Part shown: piece by piece, positions 39,600 to 47,802 of the stretch
How the letters are laid out: each line of letters opens with the position of its first letter
Numbering within the stretch: position 1 is the first letter of the stretch
DNA from: Acidobacteriota bacterium
GTDB lineage: Bacteria > Actinomycetota > Acidimicrobiia > Acidimicrobiales > RAAP-2
Direction: 5' to 3'
DNA length: 48,108 nucleotides
Assembly (NCBI GenBank): GCA_018971185.1
Contig: JAGXBH010000014.1
Span: 1 to 48,108 of the forward strand
The notes under the pieces: generated by a model
Seen by the model: only the letters and a program-made list of their open reading frames with translations
Databases searched by the model: none
Told to the model about the DNA's origin: nothing
Program-made: the position numbers and the translations under genes

Positions 39600-42500
39600 T
39601 CAGGCTTTGATGACGTTTCGACCAAATTCGCTGCGCAGATCGCCGACCACCGACGCGATGGCGACGCTGAAGTCCGGTCCCAGCTTGAAGGCGCGTCCGT
39701 CCAGGCCGGTCTCGAGGATCACCGGGGAGGGACCGGGATAGCGCTGGAGGATCTCCTTGAGTCGCGCGATGGAGGGCGCCGTGAAGTCCTCGGGGCGGAA
39801 ACTCAGTCGCAACTCACCGTCGCCCTGTTCGACGTGCACCACCTCCACGTCCATCGCCCCGAAGCGTGGCTCCTCGTCGCGCACGTCCACGCGGACCTTG
39901 ACCACCACGACGTTGTCCTTCGCCAGGTAGCCGCTACAGCGCTCGAACACCTTGGAGGAGAAGTTGACCTCGACCGAGCCCCCGAGGTCCTCCACCACGG
40001 TGCGCGCGTAGGCGCGTCCGTCCTTCGTGGTGCGCAACTGCACCTCGGAGAAGATGCCGCCGATACGAAAGGGTCGGTTGGCCTTGGCGAGTTCCTCCGC
40101 CTGCTCGCGCAGGCTCACCAGCGAGCCGTCGGTCTTGGACGCCAGCAGGTGTTCGACGGCGTAGAGCGGATGGTCCGAGATGTACGTGCCGAGCATCTCT
40201 CGCTCGAAGTCGAGCTTGACGCTCTGGTCGAACTCGAGGGGGGAGATCGCCACCTCGGTGCCCTCCCAGTCGTTGGCGCCGTCGGCGTCGAGCGAGGCGA
40301 ACAGCGTGGAGATGCCCAGGGACAGATCCTTGCGACGCGCCAGTGTCACCTCGATCAGTTCGTCGACGCTGTGCAACAGTCCCCGGCGCGACACGCCGAG
40401 GGAGTCGAAGGCACCCGCCTTGATCAGCGATTCCACCGTGCGTCGGTTCAGCACCGACGGGTCCACGCGACGCACGAAGTCGTAGATCGACGCGAACGCC
40501 CCGCCGGCCTCACGCTCGGCCACGATCTTCTCGACCAGCGCCTCGCCCACGTTGCGCACCGCCGCCATGCCAAAGAGGATGGTCTGAGGGGCGGTGAGGC
40601 TGGGGGCGTAGTCGGCGAAGGACTCGTTGACGTCGGGCACCCCGACGGTGATGCCCATCTGGCGCGCCTCGTTGAGGTAGAGCGCCGCCTTGTCCTTGTC
40701 GTCGCGAAACGAGGTCAGTAGCGCCGACATGTACTCGACGGGGTAGTTCGCCTTGAGCCAGGCGTTCTGGTAGCCGATCAGCGCGTAGCCGTAGGCGTGG
40801 CTCTTGTTGAAGGCGTAGTCGGCGAAGGGCTCGATCTTGTTGAAGATCGCCTCGCCGAGTTCACGGCCGTAGCCTTCGCGCTGCGCCCCCTCGACGAACT
40901 TGGTGCGCTGGGCCTGGATCATCTCACGGATCTTCTTCGAGCAGGCCTTGCGCAGGTCGTCCGCCTCGGTCATCGAGAAACCAGCGATCTTGGTGGCCAC
41001 GCGCATGATGTTCTCCTGGTAGATCATCAACCCGTAGGTCTCCCCCAGGATCTCCTGGAGGTCCGGGTGGTCGTAGCGCACCTCCTGACGGTGGTTCTTG
41101 CGGTCGGCGTAATCGTTGTGCACGTTCTCGCTCAGCGGACCCGGGCGGTAGAGCGCGTTGAGCGCCGCGATGTCGTCGAACGTCGTCGGCGCCAATCGAC
41201 GCATCAGTTGGCGCATCTTGTCACCCTCGAGCTGGAAGATGCCGATCGAGTTGCCCTGCTGGAGCATCTCGAAGACCTTGGGATCGTCCAGGGGGACGTG
41301 ATCGATGTCGACGTCGAGCCCGTGACCGCGGCGGATGTGCTCGAGGGTGCGCTCGATGATCGCCAGGTTGCGCAGACCGAGGAAGTCCATCTTCAAGAGG
41401 CCGAGCTTCTCGATGGCCGTGGCCTCGTACTGGGTGACGATCGGCGCGTCCTCCACCGGCGCGTTCGGACTGGCCTTGCGCTGCACCGGGACGTAGTCGA
41501 GGACCGGTCCGCGCGTGATGACCACGGCGGCCGCGTGGATCCCGTCTTGTCGGCGCTTGTCGACGAAACCCTTGGCGGTGTCGATCACGTGGGTCACCTC
41601 GGGGTTGGTCTCGTAGAGGGTCCTGAGGTCCGCCGCCTCCGCGTATCGGCTCTCGAGACCCGGCATCGGCGTGAAGCAGGCCTCGAGGGGCAGGTCCTGA
41701 CCCATCACCAGCGGCGGCATCGCCTTGGCGATCTGGTCGCCCAACTGGGGTGGGTAGCCCAGCACCCGCGCCGCGTCGCGCACCGCCGCGCGGGCCTTGA
41801 TGGTCGAGAACGTCACGATCTGGGCGACGTGATCGGCCCCGTATCGTTCGGCGGCGTAGCGGATCATGTCGCCGCGGTAGCGCTCGTCGAAGTCCATGTC
41901 GATGTCGGGCATCTGCTTGCGACCGGGGTTGAGGAAGCGCTCGAAGATGAGCCCGTAGCGAATGGGGTCGAGGTCGACGATCTTGAGGCAGTAGGCGACG
42001 CAGCACCCGGCCGCCGAACCGCGGCCCGGGCCCACGCGAATGCCCCGCTCGCGCGCGTGGCGGATCAGGTCCCAGACCACTAGGAAGTAGTCCGAGAAGC
42101 CCATCTCGGCCACCACGCGCAATTCGTAGTCGAGGCGTTGCTCGACCTCGGGACTGAGCGAGTCACCGTACCGCTCTCGCGCCCCCTCGAAACTCAGGTG
42201 ACGCAGGAGTCGGTCCGCCCCCTCCTTGTGCGTGGCTCCCGCCAACTCCGCGGGGATGGGGAACTCCGGCAGGGCGTTGTTGTCGAACTCGATGGTCAGG
42301 TCCACCCGTTCGGCGATGGCCAGGGTGTTGTCGCAGGCCTCGGGGATGTCACGGAAGAGGTGGCGCATCTCGGCCGCCGACTTGAGGTAGTGCTGATCGC
42401 TCGAGAAGCGGAACCGTTGGGGGTCGGCGACCAAAGAGCCCGTACCGATGCACAGCAGGGCGTCGTGCATCGCGGCGTCGGAGTGGTTGACGTAGTGCAG

Positions 42501-43160
42501 GTCGTTGGTGGCGAGCAGGGGCGCCCTGAGGTCGCGGGCGATCTGCAGCAGCTGCGGATTGGTGCGTACCTGCTCGGCGATCCCGTGGTCCTGCATCTCG
42601 ATGAAGAAGTTCTCCGCGCCGAAGATGGTCTGGAGCCGACCCGCCAGCTCCAGGGCCTTGGCGTAGTCGTCGTGCAGGAGGGCCTGCAGGACCACGCCGC
42701 CCAGGCACCCCGAGGTCGCCACCAGTCCCGAGGCGTGTTCCTCCAGCAACTCCCAGTCCAGGCGCGGCTTGTAGTAGTAGCCCTCGAGGAAGGCGCGCGA
42801 GGACAACTCACGCAGGTTGCGATAGCCCTCGTTGGACGTCGCGAGCAGTGTCAGGTGGTGGTAGAGCTTCTGACCCCCCTCGGTGTCACCGCCGGTGTCG
42901 TCCATCTTCCCGCGTCGCGGTGGTCGGTCGAAGCGCGAGTTGGCCGCCATGTAGGCCTCGAGGCCGATGATGGGCGTGACGCCGTTCTTGCGGCACGTCT
43001 CGTAGAAGTCGATGACGCCGTACATGTTGCCGTGATCGGTGATGCCCAGGGCACTCTGACCGTCGGCCTTGGCGGCGAGCACCAGCTCCTCGACGCGCGC
43101 CGCGCCGTCGAGCATCGAGTACTCGGTGTGGTTGTGGAGGTGAACGAAACTGTCAGCCAT
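39600..43160 (-). CDS. dnaE: DNA polymerase III alpha subunit, DnaE1 type
   Basis: 1186 residues, the size of replicative DnaE1. The PHP domain at the N-terminus keeps its metal ligands (FVHLHNHTEYSMLDG, GITDHGNMYG). Polymerase catalytic aspartates lie in MPDIDMDFDERYRGD, with GPGRGSAAG before them. C-terminal helix-hairpin-helix (RRTVESLIKAGAFDSLG) and OB-fold (RIGGIFSEVQLRTTKDGR) follow. An intact PHP suggests intrinsic proofreading, as shown in mycobacteria. TAGAGT at 43213-43208 is a likely -10, giving a leader of about 40 bases. Confidence 0.97.
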   Translation of the reverse strand: MADSFVHLHNHTEYSMLDGAARVEELVLAAKADGQSALGITDHGNMYGVIDFYETCRKNGVTPIIGLEAYMAANSRFDRPPRRGKMDDTGGDTEGGQKLYHHLTLLATSNEGYRNLRELSSRAFLEGYYYKPRLDWELLEEHASGLVATSGCLGGVVLQALLHDDYAKALELAGRLQTIFGAENFFIEMQDHGIAEQVRTNPQLLQIARDLRAPLLATNDLHYVNHSDAAMHDALLCIGTGSLVADPQRFRFSSDQHYLKSAAEMRHLFRDIPEACDNTLAIAERVDLTIEFDNNALPEFPIPAELAGATHKEGADRLLRHLSFEGARERYGDSLSPEVEQRLDYELRVVAEMGFSDYFLVVWDLIRHARERGIRVGPGRGSAAGCCVAYCLKIVDLDPIRYGLIFERFLNPGRKQMPDIDMDFDERYRGDMIRYAAERYGADHVAQIVTFSTIKARAAVRDAARVLGYPPQLGDQIAKAMPPLVMGQDLPLEACFTPMPGLESRYAEAADLRTLYETNPEVTHVIDTAKGFVDKRRQDGIHAAAVVITRGPVLDYVPVQRKASPNAPVEDAPIVTQYEATAIEKLGLLKMDFLGLRNLAIIERTLEHIRRGHGLDVDIDHVPLDDPKVFEMLQQGNSIGIFQLEGDKMRQLMRRLAPTTFDDIAALNALYRPGPLSENVHNDYADRKNHRQEVRYDHPDLQEILGETYGLMIYQENIMRVATKIAGFSMTEADDLRKACSKKIREMIQAQRTKFVEGAQREGYGRELGEAIFNKIEPFADYAFNKSHAYGYALIGYQNAWLKANYPVEYMSALLTSFRDDKDKAALYLNEARQMGITVGVPDVNESFADYAPSLTAPQTILFGMAAVRNVGEALVEKIVAEREAGGAFASIYDFVRRVDPSVLNRRTVESLIKAGAFDSLGVSRRGLLHSVDELIEVTLARRKDLSLGISTLFASLDADGANDWEGTEVAISPLEFDQSVKLDFEREMLGTYISDHPLYAVEHLLASKTDGSLVSLREQAEELAKANRPFRIGGIFSEVQLRTTKDGRAYARTVVEDLGGSVEVNFSSKVFERCSGYLAKDNVVVVKVRVDVRDEEPRFGAMDVEVVHVEQGDGELRLSFRPEDFTAPSIARLKEILQRYPGPSPVILETGLDGRAFKLGPDFSVAIASVVGDLRSEFGRNVIKA

Positions 43161-43207
43161 GGGCCAGGGACCTTCCGAGGTCGTCCGCGAGGTGTCGTGA
43201 CGCGTCG

Positions 43208-43213
43208 ACTCTA
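43208..43213 (-). promoter_or_regulatory. Candidate -10 box for dnaE
   Basis: TAGAGT, about 50 bp before the dnaE ATG. Confidence 0.4.
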
Positions 43214-43237
43214 GGACGAGGCAGTGACGCCACCGCT

Positions 43238-43765
43238 CTACAGGTAGGTCCCGGCGCGGGGTTCACCGCCACCACCGGGATTGAGCGAGCGGTCGCGCAT
43301 CTTCTCGAGTTGTGCCGCCGCGGCCGCCTGCTGGGCGAAGAGGGAGGCCTGGATGCCGTGGAAGAGACCCTCGAGCCACCCGACGAGTTGCGCCTGGGCG
43401 ATGCGCAGCTCCGACTCGGTCGGGACCTCCGCGCTGAAGGGCAACACCATGCGGCCCAATTCGGTCCCGAGGTCGGGCGAGAGCGCGCTCGAGAGCTCGT
43501 GGATGGAGAGCTCGTAGATCTCGCGAAGGCGGGCGCGGCCGGCCTCGTCCAGTGGCGCCGAGCGCGCCTCGTCGAGCAGGTTCTTCACCATGGCTCCGAT
43601 ACGCATGACCTTGGCGGGCTGGGAGATGAAATCGGTCTCCGGCTCGGGAGCGGTCTCGGTCGACGCGTCCTCCGCGCCCGGCGACAGCACCTCATCGGGG
43701 TTCACGGTGACGTTGGCGTTGGGTTCAGGTTGCACAACATCGAGTGTGCCAGATAATCCACCCAT
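43238..43765 (-). CDS. bpa: Bacterial proteasome activator Bpa/PafE
   Basis: 175 residues. The core QPAKVMRIGAMVKNLLDEAR, the APLDEAGRARLREIYELSIHEL block and LRIAQAQLVGWLEGLFHGIQ match mycobacterial Rv3780 (Bpa/PafE) closely. The C-terminus is Gly-rich and ends in GTYL, equivalent to the GQYL that docks in the 20S core alpha-ring. Known role: ATP-independent dodecameric ring opening the proteasome for unfolded proteins. It implies prcBA genes elsewhere. The disordered N-terminus (about 45 residues) is Pro/Glu-rich. ATG 43765 is the likely start, but no clear ribosome site precedes it; GTG 43735 is an alternative. Confidence 0.9.
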   Translation of the reverse strand: MGGLSGTLDVVQPEPNANVTVNPDEVLSPGAEDASTETAPEPETDFISQPAKVMRIGAMVKNLLDEARSAPLDEAGRARLREIYELSIHELSSALSPDLGTELGRMVLPFSAEVPTESELRIAQAQLVGWLEGLFHGIQASLFAQQAAAAAQLEKMRDRSLNPGGGGEPRAGTYL

Positions 43766-43797
43766 CGGTCGGCACCGACGGGGCGTCGACCCACCGG

Positions 43798-43803
43798 TAG
43801 ACT
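43798..43803 (+). promoter_or_regulatory. Candidate -10 box for leaderless Rrf2 gene
   Basis: TAGACT, 12 bp before the GTG at 43810. Confidence 0.55.
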
Positions 43804-43809
43804 GCCAGC

Positions 43810-44283
43810 GTGAGGGTGTCGACGAGGGGAGATTACGCCAGTCGCGCGCTGCTGAGCCTGGCGTTGGGCGACGACCTCTCGGCGCCCACGTCCGTGCGCG
43901 ACCTGGCCGAACGAACGGGTCTTCCCCAGCCCTACCTCGAGCAGATCCTGCTGATCCTCAAGGGCGTCGGACTGGTGCGCTCCAAGCGCGGGGTCGGCGG
44001 CGGCTACGTGCTGGCCAAGGACGCGGCGGACATCACCCTGGCAGAGATCGTGGCGGCGGTGGACGGGCCGATCGTGGCCGGGGACTTCGGCGAACCGCAC
44101 CGTGACGGCGCCTGCGACCACGAGGGCCAGTGCGTGCTGCTCGCGGTGTGGGCCGACGTCGGAAACCACATGCGTGAGCACCTGAGTAGTTTCACCCTGG
44201 CCGACATGGTCCTGCAGGCCCGCGGGCTCCAGCCGCCACGACGCCCTCACGAGGCCACGAACCAAGTGATTCTTAAAACCTGA
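43810..44283 (+). CDS. Rrf2-family transcriptional regulator
   Basis: 157 residues. N-terminal winged helix (VSTRGDYASRALLSLAL, LAERTGLPQPYLEQILLILK, RGVGGGYVL). Only two of the usual three Fe-S cysteines are present: C102 and C108 (ACDHEGQCVL), with W114 at the third position, so it may bind a cluster with another ligand or be a thiol sensor like CymR. GTG start 12 bp after TAGACT. Followed by the sigma factor after 101 bp; divergent from bpa. Confidence 0.88.
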   Translation: MRVSTRGDYASRALLSLALGDDLSAPTSVRDLAERTGLPQPYLEQILLILKGVGLVRSKRGVGGGYVLAKDAADITLAEIVAAVDGPIVAGDFGEPHRDGACDHEGQCVLLAVWADVGNHMREHLSSFTLADMVLQARGLQPPRRPHEATNQVILKT

Positions 44284-44384
44284 CTAAATTGAACCCCCGT
44301 CACGAGGGCGGCGTGGTAAATTAGTTATGCGTCCATAGGAGAAATTCCCCTGGGTCGTGCTCTCTCATCCCCAAAGGAGTAGCC
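44284..44384 (+). promoter_or_regulatory. Leader of the sigma factor gene
   Basis: 101 bp with an AT-rich TAAATTAGTTAT stretch (44317-44328) that is the likeliest -10 area, though no well-spaced -35 is seen. It ends in AAAGGAG 5 bases before the ATG, the best Shine-Dalgarno in the window. Confidence 0.4.
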
Positions 44385-45224
44385 ATGAACACACCCCGCC
44401 GATCGACCGTGAACACCAACGACATGCTGGGCCTGCTCATGCGTGACCTCGACCGCTACCCGATGCCCAACTACGACGAACAGGTCGAACTCGCCAAGCG
44501 CGTGACCGCGGGCGACGAGGAGGCGAAGAAGCAGATGGTGGCGGCGAACCTGCGCCTGGTGCTGCACTGGGCGCGCCGCTACCAGGACCGTGGCGTCGAA
44601 ATGGTTGACTTGGTCCAGGAGGGCACCTTCGGCCTGTTGCGAGCGGTCGAGAAGTTCGACTGGGAGCGGGGTTTCAAGTTCTCGACGTACGCCACGTGGT
44701 GGATCCGTCAGGCCCTCCAGCGCGCCGTCCAACAGCACGGTCGCACCATCCGCATCCCCCTGGAGGTGGGTGAGCAGCTCCAGCGTCTCGAGGCCACGTC
44801 GGCCGAGTTGACCTCGCTCTTCGGTCGTAAGCCCACTGACGAGGAGCTCGAGGAGGCCACCGGCATGAGTCGCGAGGTCCGCGAGGGCCTGCGTGGACTC
44901 GCCGGGGTGACCGCGAGCCTCGACCAGCCCGCTTCATCGGACTCGGCGACGACCCTCGGCGACCTCGTGGCCCCCAGCCAGAACGATTGGGTCGGCGACA
45001 TCGAGCAGAGCATGATGGACCGTCAGCTCCTCGACGCCCTCGACCAGTTGACCGACCTCCAACGTGAGGTGATGACCTTGCGCTTCGGGTTGGGCGGGAC
45101 CACTCCCCTCTCGTTGCAGGCGACGGCCACCAAGATGGACATCGGCGTGCGTCGCGCGGAGGAAGAAGCGCTCGAGGTCCTTCGCCACGACGCCACCGTC
45201 CTCGCCGCTCACGCCAACGCCTAG
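44385..45224 (+). CDS. RNA polymerase sigma factor, sigma-70 family (group 2-like), shortened region 4.2
   Basis: 279 residues, no region 1.1. Region 1.2 starts near MLGLLMRDLDRYP; region 2 has the core-binding ANLRLVLHWARRYQDRGVEMVDLVQEG and the -10-melting KFSTYATWWIRQALQRA; region 3 follows (EVGEQLQRL). Region 4 begins LDQLTDLQREVMTLRFGLGG, but the recognition helix reads DIGVRRAEEEAL instead of the usual DVTRERIRQIEAKAL: three residues corresponding to TRE, including -35 contacts, are absent. Promoter choice may thus rely on the -10. Convergent with the pseudouridine synthase, sharing CTAG. Confidence 0.9.
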   Translation: MNTPRRSTVNTNDMLGLLMRDLDRYPMPNYDEQVELAKRVTAGDEEAKKQMVAANLRLVLHWARRYQDRGVEMVDLVQEGTFGLLRAVEKFDWERGFKFSTYATWWIRQALQRAVQQHGRTIRIPLEVGEQLQRLEATSAELTSLFGRKPTDEELEEATGMSREVREGLRGLAGVTASLDQPASSDSATTLGDLVAPSQNDWVGDIEQSMMDRQLLDALDQLTDLQREVMTLRFGLGGTTPLSLQATATKMDIGVRRAEEEALEVLRHDATVLAAHANA

Positions 45225-46189
45225 GCCCCTTCCCAGCCCGGCACCAACGACGCCAGGTCCACTGGAAGCGACGCGCCGGCGACGACGCGTTCACCCGTGC
45301 GAGGGTGCTCGAAGGCCAGTGTGCGCGAATGGAGCCAGAAGCGCTCGTCGTCCAGGCGTCGATCACGGCGATGCCCGTAGCGGGGGTCGTTGACCACGGG
45401 ATGACCGATGGTCGACATGTGCACGCGGATCTGGTGCGTACGCCCCGTGTCGAGGCTCAGGCGCAAGAGCGTCACCGCGTGCGGCTTCTCCAGTCGGGCC
45501 AGTACCTCGTAGCCGGTGCGTGCCGGACGGCCGTCCCCGCGCACCGCCATCAGCGTCGGATTGCGCGCTGATCGCCCGATCGGGGCGTCCACCACCCCGC
45601 GCTCCTCGGGGACGTGCCCCTCGACGAGCCCGAGGTACGTGCGCTCCATCGATCGCGTCGCCAGCTGGTCACGCAGGCTCACCAGTCCCTCGGGGGTCTT
45701 GGCGACGACGAGGACACCCGAGGTCCCCTTGTCCAGACGGTGCACGATGCCGGGACGAAACGGGTCGCTCAGGCCCTCGTCACTCAGGTCGCGGAGCTGG
45801 GGGTAACGCGCCAGGAGCCCGGCCACCAGAGTGCCGGTCCGCTGACCGGCCCCGGGATGCACGACCTGGCCCGCGGCCTTGTTGACGACCGCGAAGTCCT
45901 CGTCGTCGAGGACGACGTCCACCATCACCGAGGCGTCGGGCTCGACGACACCAGTGTCGGGTGCGGGCAGCACGGCGACCAGGTGCTGACCTTCCTCGAG
46001 GACCACCGAACCCTTGCGCACCACCTTGTCATCGATGCTCACCGACCCCTCGTTGACCAGGGTCGTCGCCTCGGAACGCGAGAGGCCGGTGAGCATCGCG
46101 ATCACGCGATCGACACGTATCGCGTCGAGGGTGCCCGGCACGATCAGGTCGAGGACGTCGCCGTCGAAGGCGTCGAGGTGCTCGTTCAT
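45221..46189 (-). CDS. RluA-family 23S rRNA pseudouridine synthase (RluD-like)
   Basis: 322 residues. N-terminal S4 domain (about 20-75, RVDRVIAMLTGLSRSEATTLV) and a catalytic domain with the signature HRLDKGTSGVLVVAKT holding the essential Asp; late GRTHQIRVHMSTIGHPVVND. Isomerises uridines in large-subunit rRNA. The ATG overlaps the lspA stop (ATGA), an order common in bacteria. Confidence 0.94.
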   Translation of the reverse strand: MNEHLDAFDGDVLDLIVPGTLDAIRVDRVIAMLTGLSRSEATTLVNEGSVSIDDKVVRKGSVVLEEGQHLVAVLPAPDTGVVEPDASVMVDVVLDDEDFAVVNKAAGQVVHPGAGQRTGTLVAGLLARYPQLRDLSDEGLSDPFRPGIVHRLDKGTSGVLVVAKTPEGLVSLRDQLATRSMERTYLGLVEGHVPEERGVVDAPIGRSARNPTLMAVRGDGRPARTGYEVLARLEKPHAVTLLRLSLDTGRTHQIRVHMSTIGHPVVNDPRYGHRRDRRLDDERFWLHSRTLAFEHPRTGERVVAGASLPVDLASLVPGWEGA

Positions 46190-46659
46190 CGTTGGACCAG
46201 GGCCGAGCCGCGCAGCATGGCGACGGCGAGGATCACGAACCCCACGGTGACCGCGGCGTCGGCCAGGTTGAACACCGGGAACCTCCCCACCGAGATGAAG
46301 TCGGTGACCCGGTGGGGCACCCGCACCAGCCGGTCGATCTCGTTGGAGACCCCCCCACCCAGTAGCAGACCCAGGCCGATCGTGGCCAGCCCCGGCGTCG
46401 CTCGCAACGCCACGAAGAGGACGACGAGCACGATCACCAGGGCCACGATCGCACTGAGGGCGGGACTGGAACGGTTGAGGGAGAACGAGATGCCACTGTT
46501 ATAGGTCAATCGGAACCAGAGTGGTCCCGCGACGTGCACGTCGTGCGCACTCAGGGCGTGACGCGCCCACCACTTGCTCAGGGTGTCCACGAGGGCCACC
46601 GACAGGGCCCAGCCGACGACGGCGGAATTGACGCGGCTCCCTAGACGCTGGCGCGACAC
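46186..46659 (-). CDS. lspA: Lipoprotein signal peptidase
   Basis: 157 residues, four spans. Catalytic Asp pair in GGVSNEIDRL and FNLADAAVTVG; NSGISFSL in the middle; the early Asp motif is DTLSKWW. Cleaves lipoprotein signal peptides at the membrane, for example of the protein at 18403-18852. The start is uncertain: GTG 46659 overlaps the upstream gene by 19 bp and is the nearest codon leaving a full first span; no good ribosome site is seen. Confidence 0.92.
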   Translation of the reverse strand: MSRQRLGSRVNSAVVGWALSVALVDTLSKWWARHALSAHDVHVAGPLWFRLTYNSGISFSLNRSSPALSAIVALVIVLVVLFVALRATPGLATIGLGLLLGGGVSNEIDRLVRVPHRVTDFISVGRFPVFNLADAAVTVGFVILAVAMLRGSALVQR

Positions 46660-47744
46660 GTCACGCAGGTGAAGACCGGCAACTGGAACTGCAAGCGGGC
46701 CTTGGAAATCGGTTCGAAGCACTCGTCGCAGCGACCGTAACTCCCGTCGTCGATACGCGCGAGGGCCACGTCGATCTCGTCCACCTTGAGACGCAGCGAG
46801 CTGGCGAAGTCCTTGAGCTGGTCGCGCTGGATGTCCGAGGCGACGCTCGATCCGTCCTCGTCGTCGTACTCGAGACGTTCGCGATCCACGAGCATCTCGT
46901 TGGCCTCCTCGTCGCTCACGGCGATCTGTTGGAGGGTCGACGCACGGGCCTCGAGCAATAGACCGCGCAACTCCTCGAGGAACTCGGGCTCGTCGGCGTA
47001 CGGCTTGGAGTGCATCTTACGATCGAGCGCCTCCTGGCGCCGGCGCTCCTCGGCCTCTCGGCGCTCCTGGCGCTTGAGCTCCTCTTGGTTGCGCCGTTCG
47101 ATCTCGCGCAGCTTGCGCTGCTTCTCCGCCTCGACAGCCTTACGTTTGGCCTCCACCTCACGAAGCTTCTTCGCCTCGATGGCGGCCTTCTCGCGCGCCT
47201 TTCGCTGGATCTCCCTCTCCTTGGCGGCGGCCTTGGCCTTGGCCTCGCGCTCCTTGGCGGCCTTGGCGGCGGCGGCGGCCTTGGCCTTGGCGGCCAGGGC
47301 CTTCTCACGTTCGGCGGCCTTGGCCTTGGCCTCGCGCTCCTTGGCGGCCTTGGCGGCGGCGGCGGCCTTGGCCTTGGCGGCCAGGGCCTTCTCACGTTCG
47401 GCGGCCTTGGCCTTGGCCTCTCGTTCCTTGGCCGCGGCGGCGGCCTTGGCGGCGGCGGCCTTGGCAGCGGCGGCCTTGGCCGGAGATGACTTAGCCGTCG
47501 CCTTGACGGATGCGGTCTTCGACGCGGCGGTCGGTGCGGTCTTCTTCAGTGGTGCAACGTTCTTCACGGTCTTCTTGACAACTGCTTTCTTGGCCGGGGC
47601 CTGGGGGGTTGGGGATTTCTTCGAGACGGACGACGCTTTCGTGGTCACGGTGCGGGGCGCCTTCTTCACGGGAGTCGACTTCTTCGTGGCCGCCGCCTTC
47701 TTGGCCACAGTCTTCTTCGTCGAAACTCGGGCACTTGACGGCAT
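46641..47744 (-). CDS. DksA/TraR-type zinc-finger protein with a long Lys/Ala repeat extension
   Basis: 367 residues, far longer than ordinary DksA-like proteins (~110-150). Residues 1-95 are Lys/Thr/Ala/Pro-rich, recalling histone-H1-like tails; 95-245 form a Lys/Ala/Glu/Arg coiled coil including a perfect 29-residue tandem duplication; 250-367 is the DksA-like part, ending in CDECFEP…CVTC with CxxC-17-CxxC spacing. The family binds RNA polymerase; the basic tail could add DNA binding. AAGGGGG precedes the ATG. Upstream of lspA as in other actinobacteria. Confidence 0.88.
   Translation of the reverse strand: MPSSARVSTKKTVAKKAAATKKSTPVKKAPRTVTTKASSVSKKSPTPQAPAKKAVVKKTVKNVAPLKKTAPTAASKTASVKATAKSSPAKAAAAKAAAAKAAAAAKEREAKAKAAEREKALAAKAKAAAAAKAAKEREAKAKAAEREKALAAKAKAAAAAKAAKEREAKAKAAAKEREIQRKAREKAAIEAKKLREVEAKRKAVEAEKQRKLREIERRNQEELKRQERREAEERRRQEALDRKMHSKPYADEPEFLEELRGLLLEARASTLQQIAVSDEEANEMLVDRERLEYDDEDGSSVASDIQRDQLKDFASSLRLKVDEIDVALARIDDGSYGRCDECFEPISKARLQFQLPVFTCVTCRASV
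47225..47420. repeat. 87-bp perfect tandem repeat inside the DksA-like gene
   Basis: 47231-47317 and 47318-47404 are identical; a third, diverged start of the unit continues to about 47420. Each unit encodes 29 residues (KEREAKAKAAEREKALAAKA then AKAAAAAKA in part), preserving frame. Confidence 0.9.
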
Positions 47745-47802
47745 GAACGACCCCCTTGGACGGTGTGAACCAGCGCGCCGACCCTAGCAGCCCGAGGGCG
47801 TG

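Noticed and set aside
40797..42083. 428-codon forward frame opposite dnaE
   Set aside because: Antisense shadow with Val/Leu/Arg/His-rich sequence and no domain; dnaE is intact beneath it.
47225..47420. Possible CRISPR-like or mobile repeat
   Set aside because: The units are head-to-tail with no spacers, keep the reading frame and encode a Lys/Ala coiled coil.
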